From Puccinia triticina (Eukaryota > Basidiomycota > Pucciniomycetes > Pucciniales > Pucciniaceae), in contig NC_070570.1 of the NCBI RefSeq assembly GCF_026914185.1, positions 1,922,001-1,986,000 on the forward strand: a stretch of DNA of 64,000 bases. The letters run 5' to 3'. How positions within the stretch are numbered: position 1 is the first letter of the stretch; each line of letters opens with the position of its first letter. Shown piece after piece: positions 1 to 12,066 of this stretch. The position numbers and the translations under genes are program-made. The notes below the pieces were generated by a model. The model searched no databases. It was not told the origin of the DNA and saw only the letters and a list, made by a program, of their open reading frames with translations.

Positions 1-7
1 CATCAAT

Positions 8-206
8 AGGGTTGTTCAAAGTTGACTTGCATAAAATCAAAACACCATAGAATCATAAAAATCCAAGCTGAAAAAATATCTACTCCCCAAAAATTCAAAA
101 CGTATCAATAATTCTAAAATGGTACATACAAAATTATCACTCAAAAGTGGCATGATTTCGTGATTTAATGATTTGAAAATTTTATGATTTCAACTTTGAA
201 CACCCT
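8..206. mobile_element. MITE with inverted ends (TTCAAAGTTG family)
   Basis: The left end (8-26) reads AGGGTTGTTCAAAGTTGAC and the right end (188-206) is its near-complement, TTTCAACTTTGAACACCCT. The interior is AT-rich and non-coding. Related ends occur at 30901-30991 and 46444-46671, so this is a dispersed short TIR family. No autonomous partner is visible. Confidence 0.6.
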
Positions 207-1219
207 CAACACAATTCCTGAAACCCTATTTAATCTGAAACTTTATGCATAGATGTAAAAAGATTCAATTATCTGATCAAGGTGTGATATTCAGGAGGTG
301 GAATTACAACTCACCATGAACTTCATCCTGTGTTAAAACATGAACCTGCAGAAGGCCCCATTTTCTGTGTCCTTATTGAGTGTGAATGCATTATTCTTGA
401 ATTGTGAAAATATATTGCACCAACAAGAAAAATATTCATGTAACCCTGTTCTACCACATTTATAACACTTTATGATTACACAAAACCCAGAGCCTAAAGA
501 AAGGTGCTCATATAAATTCCATCCATGAAAGATTTTCACCCTATTGTTGATTGAAGTAATCCATCAGTTTATGCAAAACAGCCAGTCCTCTGATGTTAGA
601 TGTTGTTCACAACCCAGCTACTGGGTTACCATCCAACTCACTAGACACTAGTAGGAGTGCGTGTTTGTTGTGAGGAATTGAATCATCACTCCAAACCACA
701 TCACTTATATCAGAAATTCACCCTTATACTTTGTCATCAACAAACTCATCTTGAGCCAACCACTCCTATCACTTCATAAAAACTTGCCAAGCTTAATTTG
801 GTGGGTCCTGTTATCTGAGTAGCCGAAGATCAGAGTTTTTACCTCCATCATCCCCTTCACCATTCAGAAAAAGGGCCTCACAACCACTTTTGATTCTTAC
901 AGCGGTTTAAGCAAATACAACCAGAGTCCTTATGGAATAGTAGGATAGTCCTATATAGTACAAAGCTGCCCTACAGATTCAGGAAGGTAATTCAAGGAGG
1001 CTCAGGAGTTGAAGGTAAAAAAATGGGGAAATTATCAAAAGGCCCCAATTGTTGAGTTTGGGGTAGTCAAATGCAACAAATCTGGTGGGCTTGGTAAACT
1101 GATCTGAGGGACCTTATCACTAGTGAAGCTCCCTAGTACTTATACCCCAGAAAGACTGGGCTGAATTTTGGGCCAAATTTCAGTGGTCAGCTCAAGGAAA
1201 GCTACCTGGGAGCAGGCTA
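207..1219. other. Gene-free AT-rich sequence
   Basis: No open frame with coding character, no splice-linked exons and no RNA gene were seen on either strand. Confidence 0.5.
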
Positions 1220-1570
1220 CACGGTGCAGAGGCAATAGTTTAGCATAAAATAGCCTAGAGGCAGTTACAGTGTAGCATAGCACAGCACAGAGGCAGTAGT
1301 GTACATGTCACAAAGTGTAGAGGCAGTAAAATTTTGTAACACAGTGTAGAGGTATTAGTATAGCTTAACAAAGCGCAGAGGCAGTAGTGTAGTGTAACAC
1401 AATGCAGAGGCAGTAGTGTAGTGTAACACAATGCAGAGGTAGTAGTGTAGTGTAACACAATGCAGATGGCAGTAGTTAGTGTAACACAAAACAGAGGCAG
1501 CAGTAGTGTAGCCTGACACAACACCAAGGCTGTAGTGTATCATAACGCAACACAGAGGTGGTAGCATAGT
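1220..1570. repeat. Minisatellite, about 29-bp unit
   Basis: Imperfect tandem copies of a unit running GCAGAGGCAGTAGTGTAGTG then TAACACAAT. The three central copies (about 1376-1462) are nearly exact and the outer ones degenerate. Short open frames through it are low-complexity by-products of the repeat. Confidence 0.8.
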
Positions 1571-1689
1571 GGCAACAGTAAAACAATCCAATGTGATACC
1601 GGTATCAGTCAATCCAGTATTTTTTTTTGTTTGTGGTACTGTACCACATACATCAGAACTTACTACCATATATTTTATTGAAAAAAGCA

Positions 1690-2447
1690 CGGACTCACTT
1701 CGCGCACTGCGAAAAGCTCTTCGCGCACTGTGCAGTGCGCGAAGTTTGCAAACACTTCGCGCACTGCGCGTGAAGGGCGCAGCTTTTCCAAATTATTTTT
1801 TGACCGATCAATAGAAAAGCTTATTATTGTCCTCTGTGAATTTATTTGGAGTTTTTTGAAGCTTCTCTGTATGCTTAAAAATTCCACCAATAAAATGAAC
1901 AAGTACAGTCACTTGGGGACCTGGAATCCATATTCCCACGAGTCAAAAAATCCAAATAATTTAGTGAATCATGATACATATGAATTCAAACTTTTTAGAA
2001 TTTTTTGGCCACTTTGTGCAAGAATAAGGCTTTCAAAAATTAGGAAAGTTCACCACTTACTGGCGCATTTTGGCATATCTTGAGAAAAAGTTACTGGTTT
2101 TTGAAAGCCTTGTCCTTGTACAAAGTGGCCAAAAAGTTCCAAAACTTTTAAATACATATTTAATATGATTCACTAAATTATTTGTATTTTTTGGCCTGTG
2201 GGAATATGAATTCCAGGTCCCCAAATGGCTGTACTTGTTTTTTTCATTGGTGGGATTTTTAAGCATACAAGGAAGCTTCAAAAAACTCCAAATAAATTCA
2301 CAGAGGACAATAATAAGCTTGTCTATTGATTGGTCAAAAAATAATTTGAAAAAGTTGCGCCCTTCACGCGCAGTGCGCGAAGTGTTTGCAAACTTCGCGC
2401 ACTGCACAGTGCGCGAAGAGCTTTACGCAGTGCGCGAAGTAAGTCCG
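1690..2447. mobile_element. Foldback element, two ~370-bp arms
   Basis: The two halves are near-perfect reverse complements around a centre at about 2068. The arms start CGGACTCACTTCGCGCACTG on the left and end CAGTGCGCGAAGTAAGTCCG on the right, and each terminus carries several GCGCGAAG palindromes. The flanks AAAAAGCA (1682-1689) and AAAAAACA (2448-2455) match at 7 of 8 bases, consistent with an 8-bp target-site duplication. The same reading frame appears on both arms only because of the symmetry. A short sequence with the same GCGCGAAG termini lies at about 52025-52125. Confidence 0.8.
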
Positions 2448-3452
2448 AAAAAACAATACAATAATTTGTATTTTATCAAAGAAACAATAGAATACCATGT
2501 GTTGGATCTAAGAAACAATATCATATGGTGTATTGTATCAAATAAAAAATACAATAGCATGTATTTTATTCAATAAAAATACAATACCATGTAGCGTGTC
2601 AAAGAAAAATTCCAACACTGTGGATTTTATTGACAAAAAAAGATACAGTACAGATTCTACCAATATACCAAGTATTGGATTGTGTTGGTGACCCAATTCA
2701 CATGCATTGTATTCTATTGGCGGCCTGAACTCCCAAATGTTGGCCAAATTTACTATTAGTCAACAGCCCCCAAAAAACCTGTGACCCAAGAATGGGTCTG
2801 GTTGGACGTTGGGGAGGGGTTGGCCGCGGGACACAAACCGACTTTTTGGAGTTGTTTTCCCAATTTTTGGGAGTTTTTTTTTTCCAAGCCTCAATTATAT
2901 GAACAATGAATAATTCAACAAAATGTGTGTGGGGTGACACTGCTGTGGTAAATAGAAAAGCTTTACTTTGGCATAAGCCTATTGGCCCTGTCCAAACAAC
3001 TCTTTGCTAATTCTCAGTCCAGTAGGGAAAAAAACCCAAGTCAGTTTTGCTGCAACCAGGCAAGTGCGCGCGGCAGGTCGTGTGCGCGGCCTGCATGTCC
3101 CTGCGGCAGATGCGCAGTCCCAGACCCTCCCTCACCCTTGAGACAACCCAAGTATGTACAGATCCAACTCAAAGGGTGTATGAGTCTGACCAAAAGTATC
3201 TTTGGAGGCATACCTTGCCGTAAAGTTTGTCAGTAGAAAGTTTCTGTACCACGCACTATCCAGTGAAACGTGGGTCCGCCAGCCGTTATCCTTCACATGT
3301 ATCAACGCAGGTCAGGGCAAGGAAGGTGTTTGGCAGGCTACTTACATAATAACACGCTATCTTTACGGAGTGAAGTTAAACTGAGATATAGAGCCAGCGA
3401 TTTTTAGTTCATGTAGACAGCAGGTCATTACCACACAAAAGCCCCCCAAACA
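2448..3452. other. Gene-free; degenerate AT repeats, then promoter side of gene A
   Basis: 2455-2680 holds loose repeats of an ACAATACCATGT / TTTATCAAA theme. 2700-3330 shows no convincing gene. The last ~120 bp are the upstream region of the secreted gene starting at 3453. Confidence 0.4.
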
Positions 3453-5223
3453 ATGGCTTTTCAAGCGATTTTTTGGCATTTTTGCCTTCTGTGTTTGATA
3501 CTGTCTTGTTTTGATAGAATCTTGGCACCACGACCCTTCGACTTGAACCTTCCGCCAGTTGCGGAGGAAAGCTTTGTTGAACAAAAGGACGTTGTAGCTC
3601 ATGAGGCCTTGTGCGGGTCGCCGTCAAACTCTATCACCACAAGCATTACTCCACAGCCCTTGAAACACTCGAGAAAACGCACCCGTGATGAGGAATCGAC
3701 GAGCCTGAATACCTCAAACTCAGTGGCCAACATCGAGAGGCTACCTGCGGATGAGCCGAAAGGCAAGCAGGCACGTTTGAATCTCATTCAGCCTGAAATA
3801 TCACACCTGAATGGTTTTAATTACTTTAAAAATACCAAAGCTCCGGTTGCGGCTGTCAGAGAATGCCAGAGGAGTTTTGAAGGGAAGATCAGTTCACCAG
3901 GATTTGATTGCTCTACGACAAACGAGACAGCGGAATTCCATCCGAGTCTACGGTTTTCCATGAATCATCCTAAACACGCGGCGATGACAAGCCGATTGCT
4001 GAGGGTTCTTTCCCAAGGAAAAGAGAATCGTGTGCAGTCAGTGAGTGCGTTGAAGGTACTTTTCAAGAAGTTGCTCACATACGTCTACGAGTTGCATCAG
4101 ACCGTTCTGAACAAATCGGGGATGACAGCACCCGCCCAGAGATTGCAGCACCAGAGACTATTCAAATGGCTGCTGAAGGAGATCTTTGAACCCGATCATA
4201 ACATCCTTCCAGTGATGGGGAGAATTCAGCAACCTTACCCGGATTGGAAAGGAGATCAGACTTTTGAGCGACTCGGAGCAACACAGATAGGCCTCATAGA
4301 TTATTTCTCCGGCAAAGGGGAGCATGAAGAGGCAGCGGAAGAGGCCGCCAACCTAGTAAAAATTTACCAAGAGCAGCATCAAGGTAAGTCCAAGCTTATT
4401 ACAACCAGACATGATCAAGGATGATTCTGATCTTGAAATGCCATTGGGACCTCATGTGATCCATTTGTCTCCCTGATTAGAGGAATACTTATCCCCAAGT
4501 GCTACCTCACACGCCATCCATCAAGATCTGAAGAAAAGCACTCAGGAAGTAAATTTTGGGAAATGCTTGGACTCCCTACAAAATATGATTGAACAAATTC
4601 CAGCAAACAAACTACACCAGTATCTTTTGCTTTATAACAATCGCAGCCACAAGCTGATCACGGACTACTGCTCATTTTTCAAGAGCCAAACAGAAAAACA
4701 CAACTTGTTGTCCAACATTGGGAGGAGTACGCATCCCTCATTGCCATTGGCTGGTTACTTTTTAAGAGAAACACCAAATTACGCCTATGTTCAAGTACTT
4801 CAGAAGAGTTCATCAAAGCCAGCAACAAAATTCATCAAGAGAGTATTCAAGAGGCTTCTCAAATCAAGTAATAAACTCCAACTAACTGTTCTGGAATCAA
4901 TGAAAACTGGGAAACCAGACGCTCATACCATGCTAGGACACTTTTGCCAGTGGCTCAGTCACAAGATGATGCAACCAAAATCTAGCACCTTTCTGCCTAT
5001 CATGGGTTTTGCCAAAGTCCAGGGGATTGTTGCGCCTTGGGAGGAATTTGGAAATGAAGGGCGGACGTTGTTTGACCCGTTTCAGCTGGAATTGATTGAT
5101 TTTTTTTCTGGGGGACAGGGCCTGGAATCAATTGTATCTCATGCTTTGTCCAGCTTCTACCAAGAATGTTACCCCGATATTTTCCTTCATTTGGTCCACA
5201 TCTCCACTGGTAAAGAAGCTTGA
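3453..5223 (+). CDS. Secreted two-module protein A (PIMG/FFSG family)
   Basis: Two exons, 3453-4383 and 4481-5223, are joined across a 97-bp GTAAGT...TTAG intron in phase 1, giving 557 residues. Residues 1-25 form a signal peptide (hydrophobic FCLLCLILSC core), so secretion is predicted. A basic stretch KHSRKRTRDEE follows, then two divergent copies of one module. Copy 1 (about 165-310) has FKWLLKEIFEP, PVMG at 253 and DYFSG at 283. Copy 2 (about 385-545) has CQWLSHKMMQP, PIMG at 484 and DFFSG at 517. Spacing between the two motifs is about 30-33 residues in both. Genes B and C at 17.0-25.0 kb carry the same module pair with different N-termini. I do not recognise the family and no catalytic site is apparent. 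Secretion, size and paralogy make an effector or haustorial protein plausible, but that is inference. Confidence 0.8.
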
Positions 5224-6194
5224 CACCCAGTTATGTTAAGGGTTATCATGGGAAGTTTCCTCCATATTGTCTCATTTTAAAATCACAGAACACACCATAT
5301 GATATTTTCAACTGCACAAACTGCTATAGTTTCAAACTCAGCCACATAATCCTTCTTTTATAATTATTGACTTTTAGGAATTCCGCCTGGATCTGTCCTT
5401 GTAGCCTTAGAAAAATGGGATTTAGGTGATCTCATCTCCTCAAGTTTTTCTTTGTGCATAGTGCCTTGACTTTCCGTTTTGCTGCATTTATTATTACTCA
5501 ACCAGATTTTGATCTACATATTTTATCTAGACTAGATTTATCAGCCAGCTGGCAGAAAATGATCCTCATTGGTTCTTGACTTCTTTTTTTCCCCTGCAAG
5601 CTGAGCCAGTGAGGTGTCTTAATTTGGGAATTAGAGGGGCATCTAGAGCTCTCTAAATGCCAACAGGAAGCCATCCATGAGGGAAATGTTGTATGTACAG
5701 CAATTTCAGAAAAGCTTGCCAAATTTTGTGGCTGAAATGACTTCAGCATCTCAGCCACAGGCCTGTACAGTGCAGACAAAACCCGTTCGGGCAGCTGGTT
5801 TTGCTTGACATGGGTGCCGGGCCGGGCGAGGGGCGAGGGAGGCAGGGGCAGCAAAGGGCCAGATCAAAGTAAAATTGCTCCAGGAATCCAATGGTGGGGC
5901 CCTCAAGGCCCCCAAGTGGAAAACAAAGAAACTGGGGTTTTTCTTCTGATGGCATTCCTGACGTACAGGAGCCATACAGGCTTTGAGGCTGAAATCAGCG
6001 GTCCAAAAGCTGGCCGCAAGCTTTTTTGACATTGCTGTAGTAGGTTGTTATGATTGGGAAGGCTATAAAAATCTGCAAAACCTTTTTGCAGACTTTATAT
6101 CCAGTTGGACTTGATCGGAGTCGGTCCAGCAAAAACCGTATATAGTGCACAAGGGGCACCAACAACGGAGCTTGTACACGACGTCGTCAATGAT
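5224..6194. other. Intergenic, no gene seen
   Basis: The 3' flank of gene A and the trailer side of the tRNA. Several short overlapping open frames at 5500-6030 lack splice partners, codon character or family resemblance. An A5 run at about 6130, a T run in the tRNA sense, could end Pol III transcription roughly 60 bp beyond the mature tRNA end. Confidence 0.4.
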
Positions 6195-6290
6195 AGCGAG
6201 AGTCAGTTTCGATCCGACGACCTCTGGGTGACACACGGACCGTCCGCCGGTCGTATGAGCCCAGCGCGCTACCAGCTGCGCCATCTCGCT
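6195..6290 (-). tRNA. Initiator tRNA-Met (CAT) with 24-nt intron
   Basis: On the minus strand the sequence folds as a complete cloverleaf: acceptor AGCGAGA/TCTCGCT, D stem GCGC/GCGC, anticodon stem CTGGG/CCCAG, T stem GTCGG/CTGAC with one G-T pair. The anticodon CAT lies at 6257-6255. Initiator identity is shown by the A1-T72 pair, three consecutive G-C pairs next to the anticodon loop, and a T loop starting with A (ATCGAAA). A 24-nt intron (6253-6230) follows base 37, the usual eukaryotic position, and its removal gives the loop CTCATAA. Internal promoter elements are TGGCGCAGCTGG (box A) and GGATCGAAACT (box B). The TRIM at 59508-60101 carries a primer-binding site complementary to the spliced anticodon arm of this tRNA. 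Confidence 0.92.
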
Positions 6291-6357
6291 GTGTTATACC
6301 CCGCTTTTGATCAGGTCTTGTTCCGCGCAGTGACTGGGCGGCAGCGGAGAGAAGACG

Positions 6358-9300
6358 ATGCAAATCCAGTGGATTGGTGGTATGCGGTGTGACTGTGTGT
6401 GTGGGGATATGGATGTGCTGCTGTGTAGATATTTAGTTCGTCGGGAAGTGTGTAGTGGAGCCCTCTGGGGTGGGTAAGCCCCTCGGCCGGGTGGATACCA
6501 CATATCGACAGCGTCTGATCGATTCTCTGCAAGCTTCCCAGCGACGGAGTGATTTCAGAAGTAAATATTCAAGTGGGCGCGGTGTCAAGTCGATCACTCC
6601 GGGAGGCGAAGACAAGCTTTGTGTGTTGGTGATGAGTTCGGATGAGGATGATGTGAGCGTCTTCTCAAACACAATATCTCGTTCCTGATCCCAATTAATT
6701 AATTAATTAATTAGTTAGTTAGTTTGTCATCCCCCACTTCCAGTGCCCCCTCCCACTCCCAGGACTGCTGAGTGCCGGTCTCCAGCCCCGCCCCGGTAAG
6801 CCCGCCCCTCCCTCCACAGCAGCAGCAGCCCCCAGCGCCTGACTCAGCCCTCCAGCCCCACAGCCGCCCGACTCCGCCAGCCTCCGCACCGCAGGCCTGC
6901 GCTCCCGGGGAAGCACCGCCACCTCCGGCTTCTCGACCGCCGACCCGGACATCCCGCTCCCCCCGCTGGCCCTCCACACCCTCATGGCCGCACCCCTCCC
7001 GGCCCTCCACGCCTCCCCGGAGCCCGAGCCCGAGCCCGAGCCTCCCAGACTCGCCCGCCCCGCCCGGCTCTCCGACGAGAACCTCCAGCGCCAGTCGAGC
7101 GCCGGCCTCAAGGAGCGCGTGCGCAAGAGCATCAAGATGCGCGACACCGAGCGCTGGGCCCGCCAGACCTCCGACCAGCACGCCGTGCCCTCGAGCCCCT
7201 CCCCCGACAGCCTCCCGCGCCCGAAGATCTCCCTGCAGCCCGTGCCCGCCTTCCGGCCCGTGCCCGTCGCCGCCGAGCCCCCCGGCGAGCCGAGCGAACA
7301 CGCCTCCGTCAACGACTGGCACTCCGAAAACAACACCGCCGCCCTCCACCGCGCCGTCCTCCAGCTGTCGCCCGTCGATGTCCAGGCCGTCGGCCACACG
7401 CCCTCCACCGCCGACTTCGCCGCCTTCCCCCGGCCCGCCAGCGCCTCCGTGCCGCCCGGAACACTCGTCGGGCCCCTCTCCCCCTCCGCCCACTCGCCCG
7501 CCCAGATCCACGAGATCCCGCTCACCCCGCCGCCGCACCCCCAGCCGCCCTCCGACGCCGACCCGCTCGTCCGGGCCCGCCTCCATCTCCAGGAGGCCCT
7601 GTCGGCAACCCCGCAAGCCCGGTCGGCCTCCGCCAGCCCCGCCGCCTCGCCCGTCCGTGCGTTCCATCCCCACCATCCCGCCCACCACGCCGGAAGCGAG
7701 GAGGAAGACGACGACGAGGACGAGAGCCAGTCCGGCCTCAGCCCGATCAAGGAAGACCGCACCGCTGAGATCGCCGCAGAGCACAGCTGGCCCGTCCGGC
7801 ACCTCCTCAGCCCCCGCCTCGTCCTCAGCCCCTCCTCGTCGGCCGCCGCCGGCCACCGCCGCGCCCCGCCTCTGCCCCTCGCCTTCGCCCTCTCCCCCGC
7901 AGGGCCCGACCATGCCGACCCCTATGTGCCCCCTCCCCCCCAGATGTCCGCCGCGCCGACGAAGAGCAACGACAGTCTCTCCTCCGAGGGCGACCCCACC
8001 CAGATCTCCATCAACCCGCCCACCTCCTCCCACTCGCCCTCCCGCCTCGTCGACTCCACCAGTCCCGGGCACGCTGTCGGCCAGCACCCGTTGCCCCGCG
8101 ACGAGCACGCGTCTTCCGGCCCTCCCCCACCACCATCAGCTGCCCAGCCGCCCCCACGACCACCACCAGCTGCTGCAGCTTCCTCTCAACCACACCAAGC
8201 GTCAACCCCGCGCCCATCCGCCCCCGAGCCCATCCATCCCTCACCTCTCCCGCTCACCTCTCGCCGCCAAGTATCCGCCCTGACGGTGCGCACGACCGCA
8301 GGCCCAGCCAAGTCCGCCCCGCCTCTCTCGGTGCCCGCGAGTGCCCGGCGCCCGGGCCCCACCGACGTCCTCCACCGGCTCGAGATGGAGGAGTGGCGCA
8401 GCCAGACCGGCGTCGACGACCGCCTCGCCCTCGTTCTTCCCGCCCGCACTGCGGCCACTGCCTCTGACCCGGCCGCCGGCGAGGAACGCAGGGGGATCAA
8501 GGACCGCTGGGGTAACAGCTGGGGCTTGGAGTCGCACGTCTTGAGCCCCCTCAGGTCAGTCCTGGCTCACCCACACACTCTCAGTCCTGGCTCACCCACA
8601 CACTCCCCGTCCCCTTGCCTGACAAATGTGCCCCCCCCCCCCCCCCCCCCCTCTGTTTTCATAGTGAACGCACCGAGCGATCGTTGACGACCGTCGGATC
8701 GCTGGTCTCCCTGTCCACAAAGAAGTCCACCCACTCGCTCGACTCGACCTCGAACTCGCTAGCCCAACGGCTCGAGCAAGCGGACACGGCCACGAACGCC
8801 CGGATGGTGCTGAGCAAGCTCGGGCCGAGCGCGGCCCCGATGACGCGCTCGGTGTCCAGCCCGCTGGCCTCCTCCCCGCTGGTCCGCGAGTTCCTGGGCG
8901 CCAAGGATCCGCAGCCCCATCTGTTGCTCGAGGAGAAGAGGAAGAGGAGGGAGGAGAGACGGGTGCGCAGGGAGGGCCAGGAGATGAGACGGGCCATCGA
9001 GAGGGGGCAGGCCGAGGGGCTGGCCAGGAAGCAGGAACGCAGGCGGCAGGAGAAGAAGCGCAAGGAAGAGGTCCGTCGGCTTCGTCCTGAGTCCTGGAGG
9101 GAGTCCCGGCTGACATTTTCTTCTTGTTTTTTGGGGGGAAAAGTTCCTGGAGAAGAAGCAGCTGATCTTGCAGCGGCTGGCCGAGGATGGAGAGAATGCG
9201 CATCTAGTACGAGACCTGGGGCTTCTGTACCTGCGAGCGAACGTGGGGGTAGCCGGGATAAAGCTCGCGATCCGCCACCTGGAGACGTCGTTACAGATGG

Positions 9301-12066
9301 ACGAGGGGGACGCGTTAGCATGGTCGAGTCTGGGCCAAGCGTGGCTTGCGCTGCACGCGGTGCCCGAGGCCGAGCTGGCCAAACTGGGCCCGGACGGCCG
9401 GGACACGACCAAAGGACAGCAGATGCACAACGCGACGATCGGGCTGCGCAAGGCGATCATCAACAGTCGGACGGCCGAGGATGCCCGCACGTACAAGCTG
9501 CACTGGGCCCGCTATCTCGAGAAGCAGGGCCGCTGGCGAGACAGCCTCGGCGTGCTCGGCGAGCTCATCAAGCATGAGGGCAAACACAGTCCTGCCTGCT
9601 GGGCCGCACTCGGCTTCGTCGGGCAACGGCTAGTCGTCGGCTGGCCGCCCTTGGCCGCCCTGGACACCGACGACCTCGCTCAAGGCTTCCTCCCCGACCA
9701 CCACCACCACCACCAGCAACAACAACAACAGGACCAGCAGGAGGGGGGCAGAGAGACGGAGGGCATCAGCGGGCCTGATAAACAAAAGCTGGTCGCGCAG
9801 GTCGACGCCGCCTTCGTTCGTGCTGTCGCACTCATCGACGACCAGATCCTTGCCCTCTCTGCTTCCCCTGGTAAGGGTAAAGCTCCCGTCGTCGGCCCTC
9901 ATCATCAGGAGCCGGATCCACAGGAGATCGTCGTCGGTAGGATGCACGCTTATCGCGACCATTATCGGAGACAGATCGGCAGGCTTGGGCCGGCTGATGG
10001 GGCGGGCGAGGAAGGAGAGGCGTCTGCGCCCGGCGCCGGCGATCCATCCAAGAACGTGAGTATCTCTGTCGGATGCACAAATACATCGGCTGATGCCGAC
10101 TTGCTTGCCCAGGCGCAAGCCCAGCCGGCCGTCCCGGCCGTTGCAGCCACCAAGAACGACGCCGACACGCTGGTGACCGAAGAGATCCGCGAATGTCCCT
10201 CGTCGTCGGTCTCTCGCCGGAGCACGCCCGACCACGCGGCGTGCGGTGTGCCCGTGTGCGAGGACCCGGAGCCGACGGACTACGCAGACCTCAGCGGCGC
10301 CCGAGCCGAGCCCCGATACCGCGAGATCACGGGCGCCGATTACGCGGACATGGATACGCCCACGACGCTCTCCAGGGCTGCCGGGGGCCCTCTGTCCGAG
10401 CCCTTCGACATCCGCACGCTCGCTGCCCAGCCCGGCTTCCCCCGCGAGCCTCGCCCTCTTGCGCCCTTCTCCGGCTCCGCCGCTTCCGACACCGGGCCCG
10501 ACATCGTCGTCCAGTACGACGACCTCGACACCACCAACGACTACAGCGAATCCAGGACCTCCGACCCCTTCAGGCCCTCGTCCGCCCTCGCCATCCACCA
10601 TCACCACCACCCGCTTCTTCCGTTCCCGAGCCAGACACCGCCCGGCTTCGCGCGCCCGGAGCTCGCGCACGGCTCCCCCGACCCTCCGACCCCTGGCCCT
10701 CACATCCCGCTCCCCTCGAACGGCAACGAGCATGGGGAGGAGGTGGGCGATAGGGAAGAGGAAGAGGCCGGCCCTGCCCCGCCGCCCGCCTCGGACCATA
10801 CTCCCCCGGTCCATCCCGACGACGGCCACCCACATCCTCCGCCTCGAGAGGCTCGCCATTCGCACTCGGGCAGTCTTGCTAGCAAGCGCTCTCTGGGCCG
10901 GCTCGAGGCTGGCTCCTCGACCCACGCTCCTTCCGGATCCCTCGAGAGGACCCACACGCTTGCGTCGGCCCCCGACCGCGCCGGCGCGCAGGACTGCCCC
11001 GGCTGCTCGTCCCGCCCGCGCACTCAGTCGTCCCGCCACGATCCTTCCGCAGCCTCCCCCAATACCTCCGGGCCCCATCCCTCCCCCTCCTCCCAGCCCT
11101 CCGCCTCTTCTCCCCGCTCGCCCCGCCCCTGCTCCGCGTCCGCCCGCGCACCCTCCGCGCCCCATTCCCTCGAACCCGGCCTCGTCCTCGACGAGCACCA
11201 GGCCCATCTGGGCCCCCTCCTCGACCGCCAACCCACCGCGCTCGACAAACAAAAAGTGCTCGGTACGTCTCTCTCTCTCTTTTCTCCACAGCTCATGACC
11301 ATCTCGCTGATGGGGATGGTTTCGGGCACAGCGTTTCTGGAGATGGAGAGCGAGTACCATGCACGGGTCGGCAGGCTGCGCAGGAAGCTGGTGCGCATCG
11401 AGGAGGAGCGGGAGGAGAAGCGGCGGCAGATGTTTTCGGCGCTGGGCGTCGGCGGCCCGGAGGGTGCCGGCTCTCCGCCGGAGATGAGCGGGCCGTGCTC
11501 GGAGGCGGAGGCGGAGGGGTGTGGGCGGAAGGACGGGGGGCGGAGGGAGACGGCGGCGGCCGGCGCGCGGCAGCGCCACTCGGCCAGCCTCTGCTCTGCC
11601 AGCCCTGCCGTGCCTTCCATCCATCGCCGCTCCCACCCGCTCGCCCAGCCCACTTGCTCGGCCGGCCGGCCCCGCACGTTCTCCCTCGACCAGCCCTTCA
11701 GCCACCCGCGCCGGCCCGGACGAGCCTCGCCCGCGTCCTCGTCGCCCGTCGCGCCCCTCGACACCTCCTTCGACTCTTTCTCCGCCGCCGCCGGGACTCT
11801 CGCGGACGGCCAGGCGAACATCGCCCTCCAAGGGTCCGTCTCTTTCTCTGCTCTCCGTAACACCCGCCCGCTGACCTGCGCCCCGCCCGCGTCTCGCCAG
11901 CATCGCCGCTATTCTCAAGCTCGCCTCGTCCGCCGCCGCCCCGCCCCAGGGCCTCCCCAGCGGGCCCAGCCCCGCCCCGCCCGGCCTCCCCCATCGGCCC
12001 TCGTCCACCAGCCTCCCCCTCCCCCATCCTTCCTCCACCACCACCACCACCAGCAGTAACCCGTAA
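6358..12066 (+). CDS. Large Ser/Pro-rich protein with TPR-like core
   Basis: Proposed exons: 6358-6379, 6456-6652, 6864-8554, 8665-9070, 9144-11833, 11901-12066. All phases agree and the model gives 1723 residues. The first exon is the weakest part: the second exon has no ATG of its own, and a 76-bp GTATGC...TAG intron supplies one. The N-terminal ~640 residues are Pro/Ser/Ala-rich. A charged coiled-coil block follows (EEKRKRREERRVRREGQE). A TPR-like segment from exon 5 comes next, with helix pairs around LGLLYLRANVGVAGIKLAIR and ALAWSSLGQAWLAL. Later there is a His/Gln tract, a long disordered region and a second short coiled coil (HARVGRLRRKLVRIEEEREE). I do not recognise an orthologue; a scaffold role is only a guess. 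The block is far richer in G+C than its neighbours. A 57-nt stretch at 10056-10112 looks like an optional in-frame intron. The final intron restores a frame ending in a TAA at 12064. Confidence 0.72.
8555..8664 (+). repeat. Intron with 28-bp duplication and 21-C run
   Basis: Within this GTCAGT...CATAG intron, a unit starting TCAGTCCTGGCTCACCCACA is present twice in tandem. A run of 21 C residues (8631-8651) lies just ahead of the acceptor, where it acts as the pyrimidine tract. Length variation and sequencing error are likely here. Confidence 0.75.

Noticed and set aside
1730..2407. Two similar ~117-codon frames facing each other
   Set aside because: They are the same sequence on the two arms of the foldback element, with no coding bias.
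11263..11291. GTACGT...CCACAG candidate intron
   Set aside because: Only 29 nt long and removal would break a frame that is coherent on both sides.
6711..12050. Very long antisense open frames (up to 806 codons) opposite the TPR-like gene
   Set aside because: They follow from the GC-rich codon bias of the sense strand, have Gly/Arg-rich random composition, and lack the frame-consistent introns seen on the plus strand.
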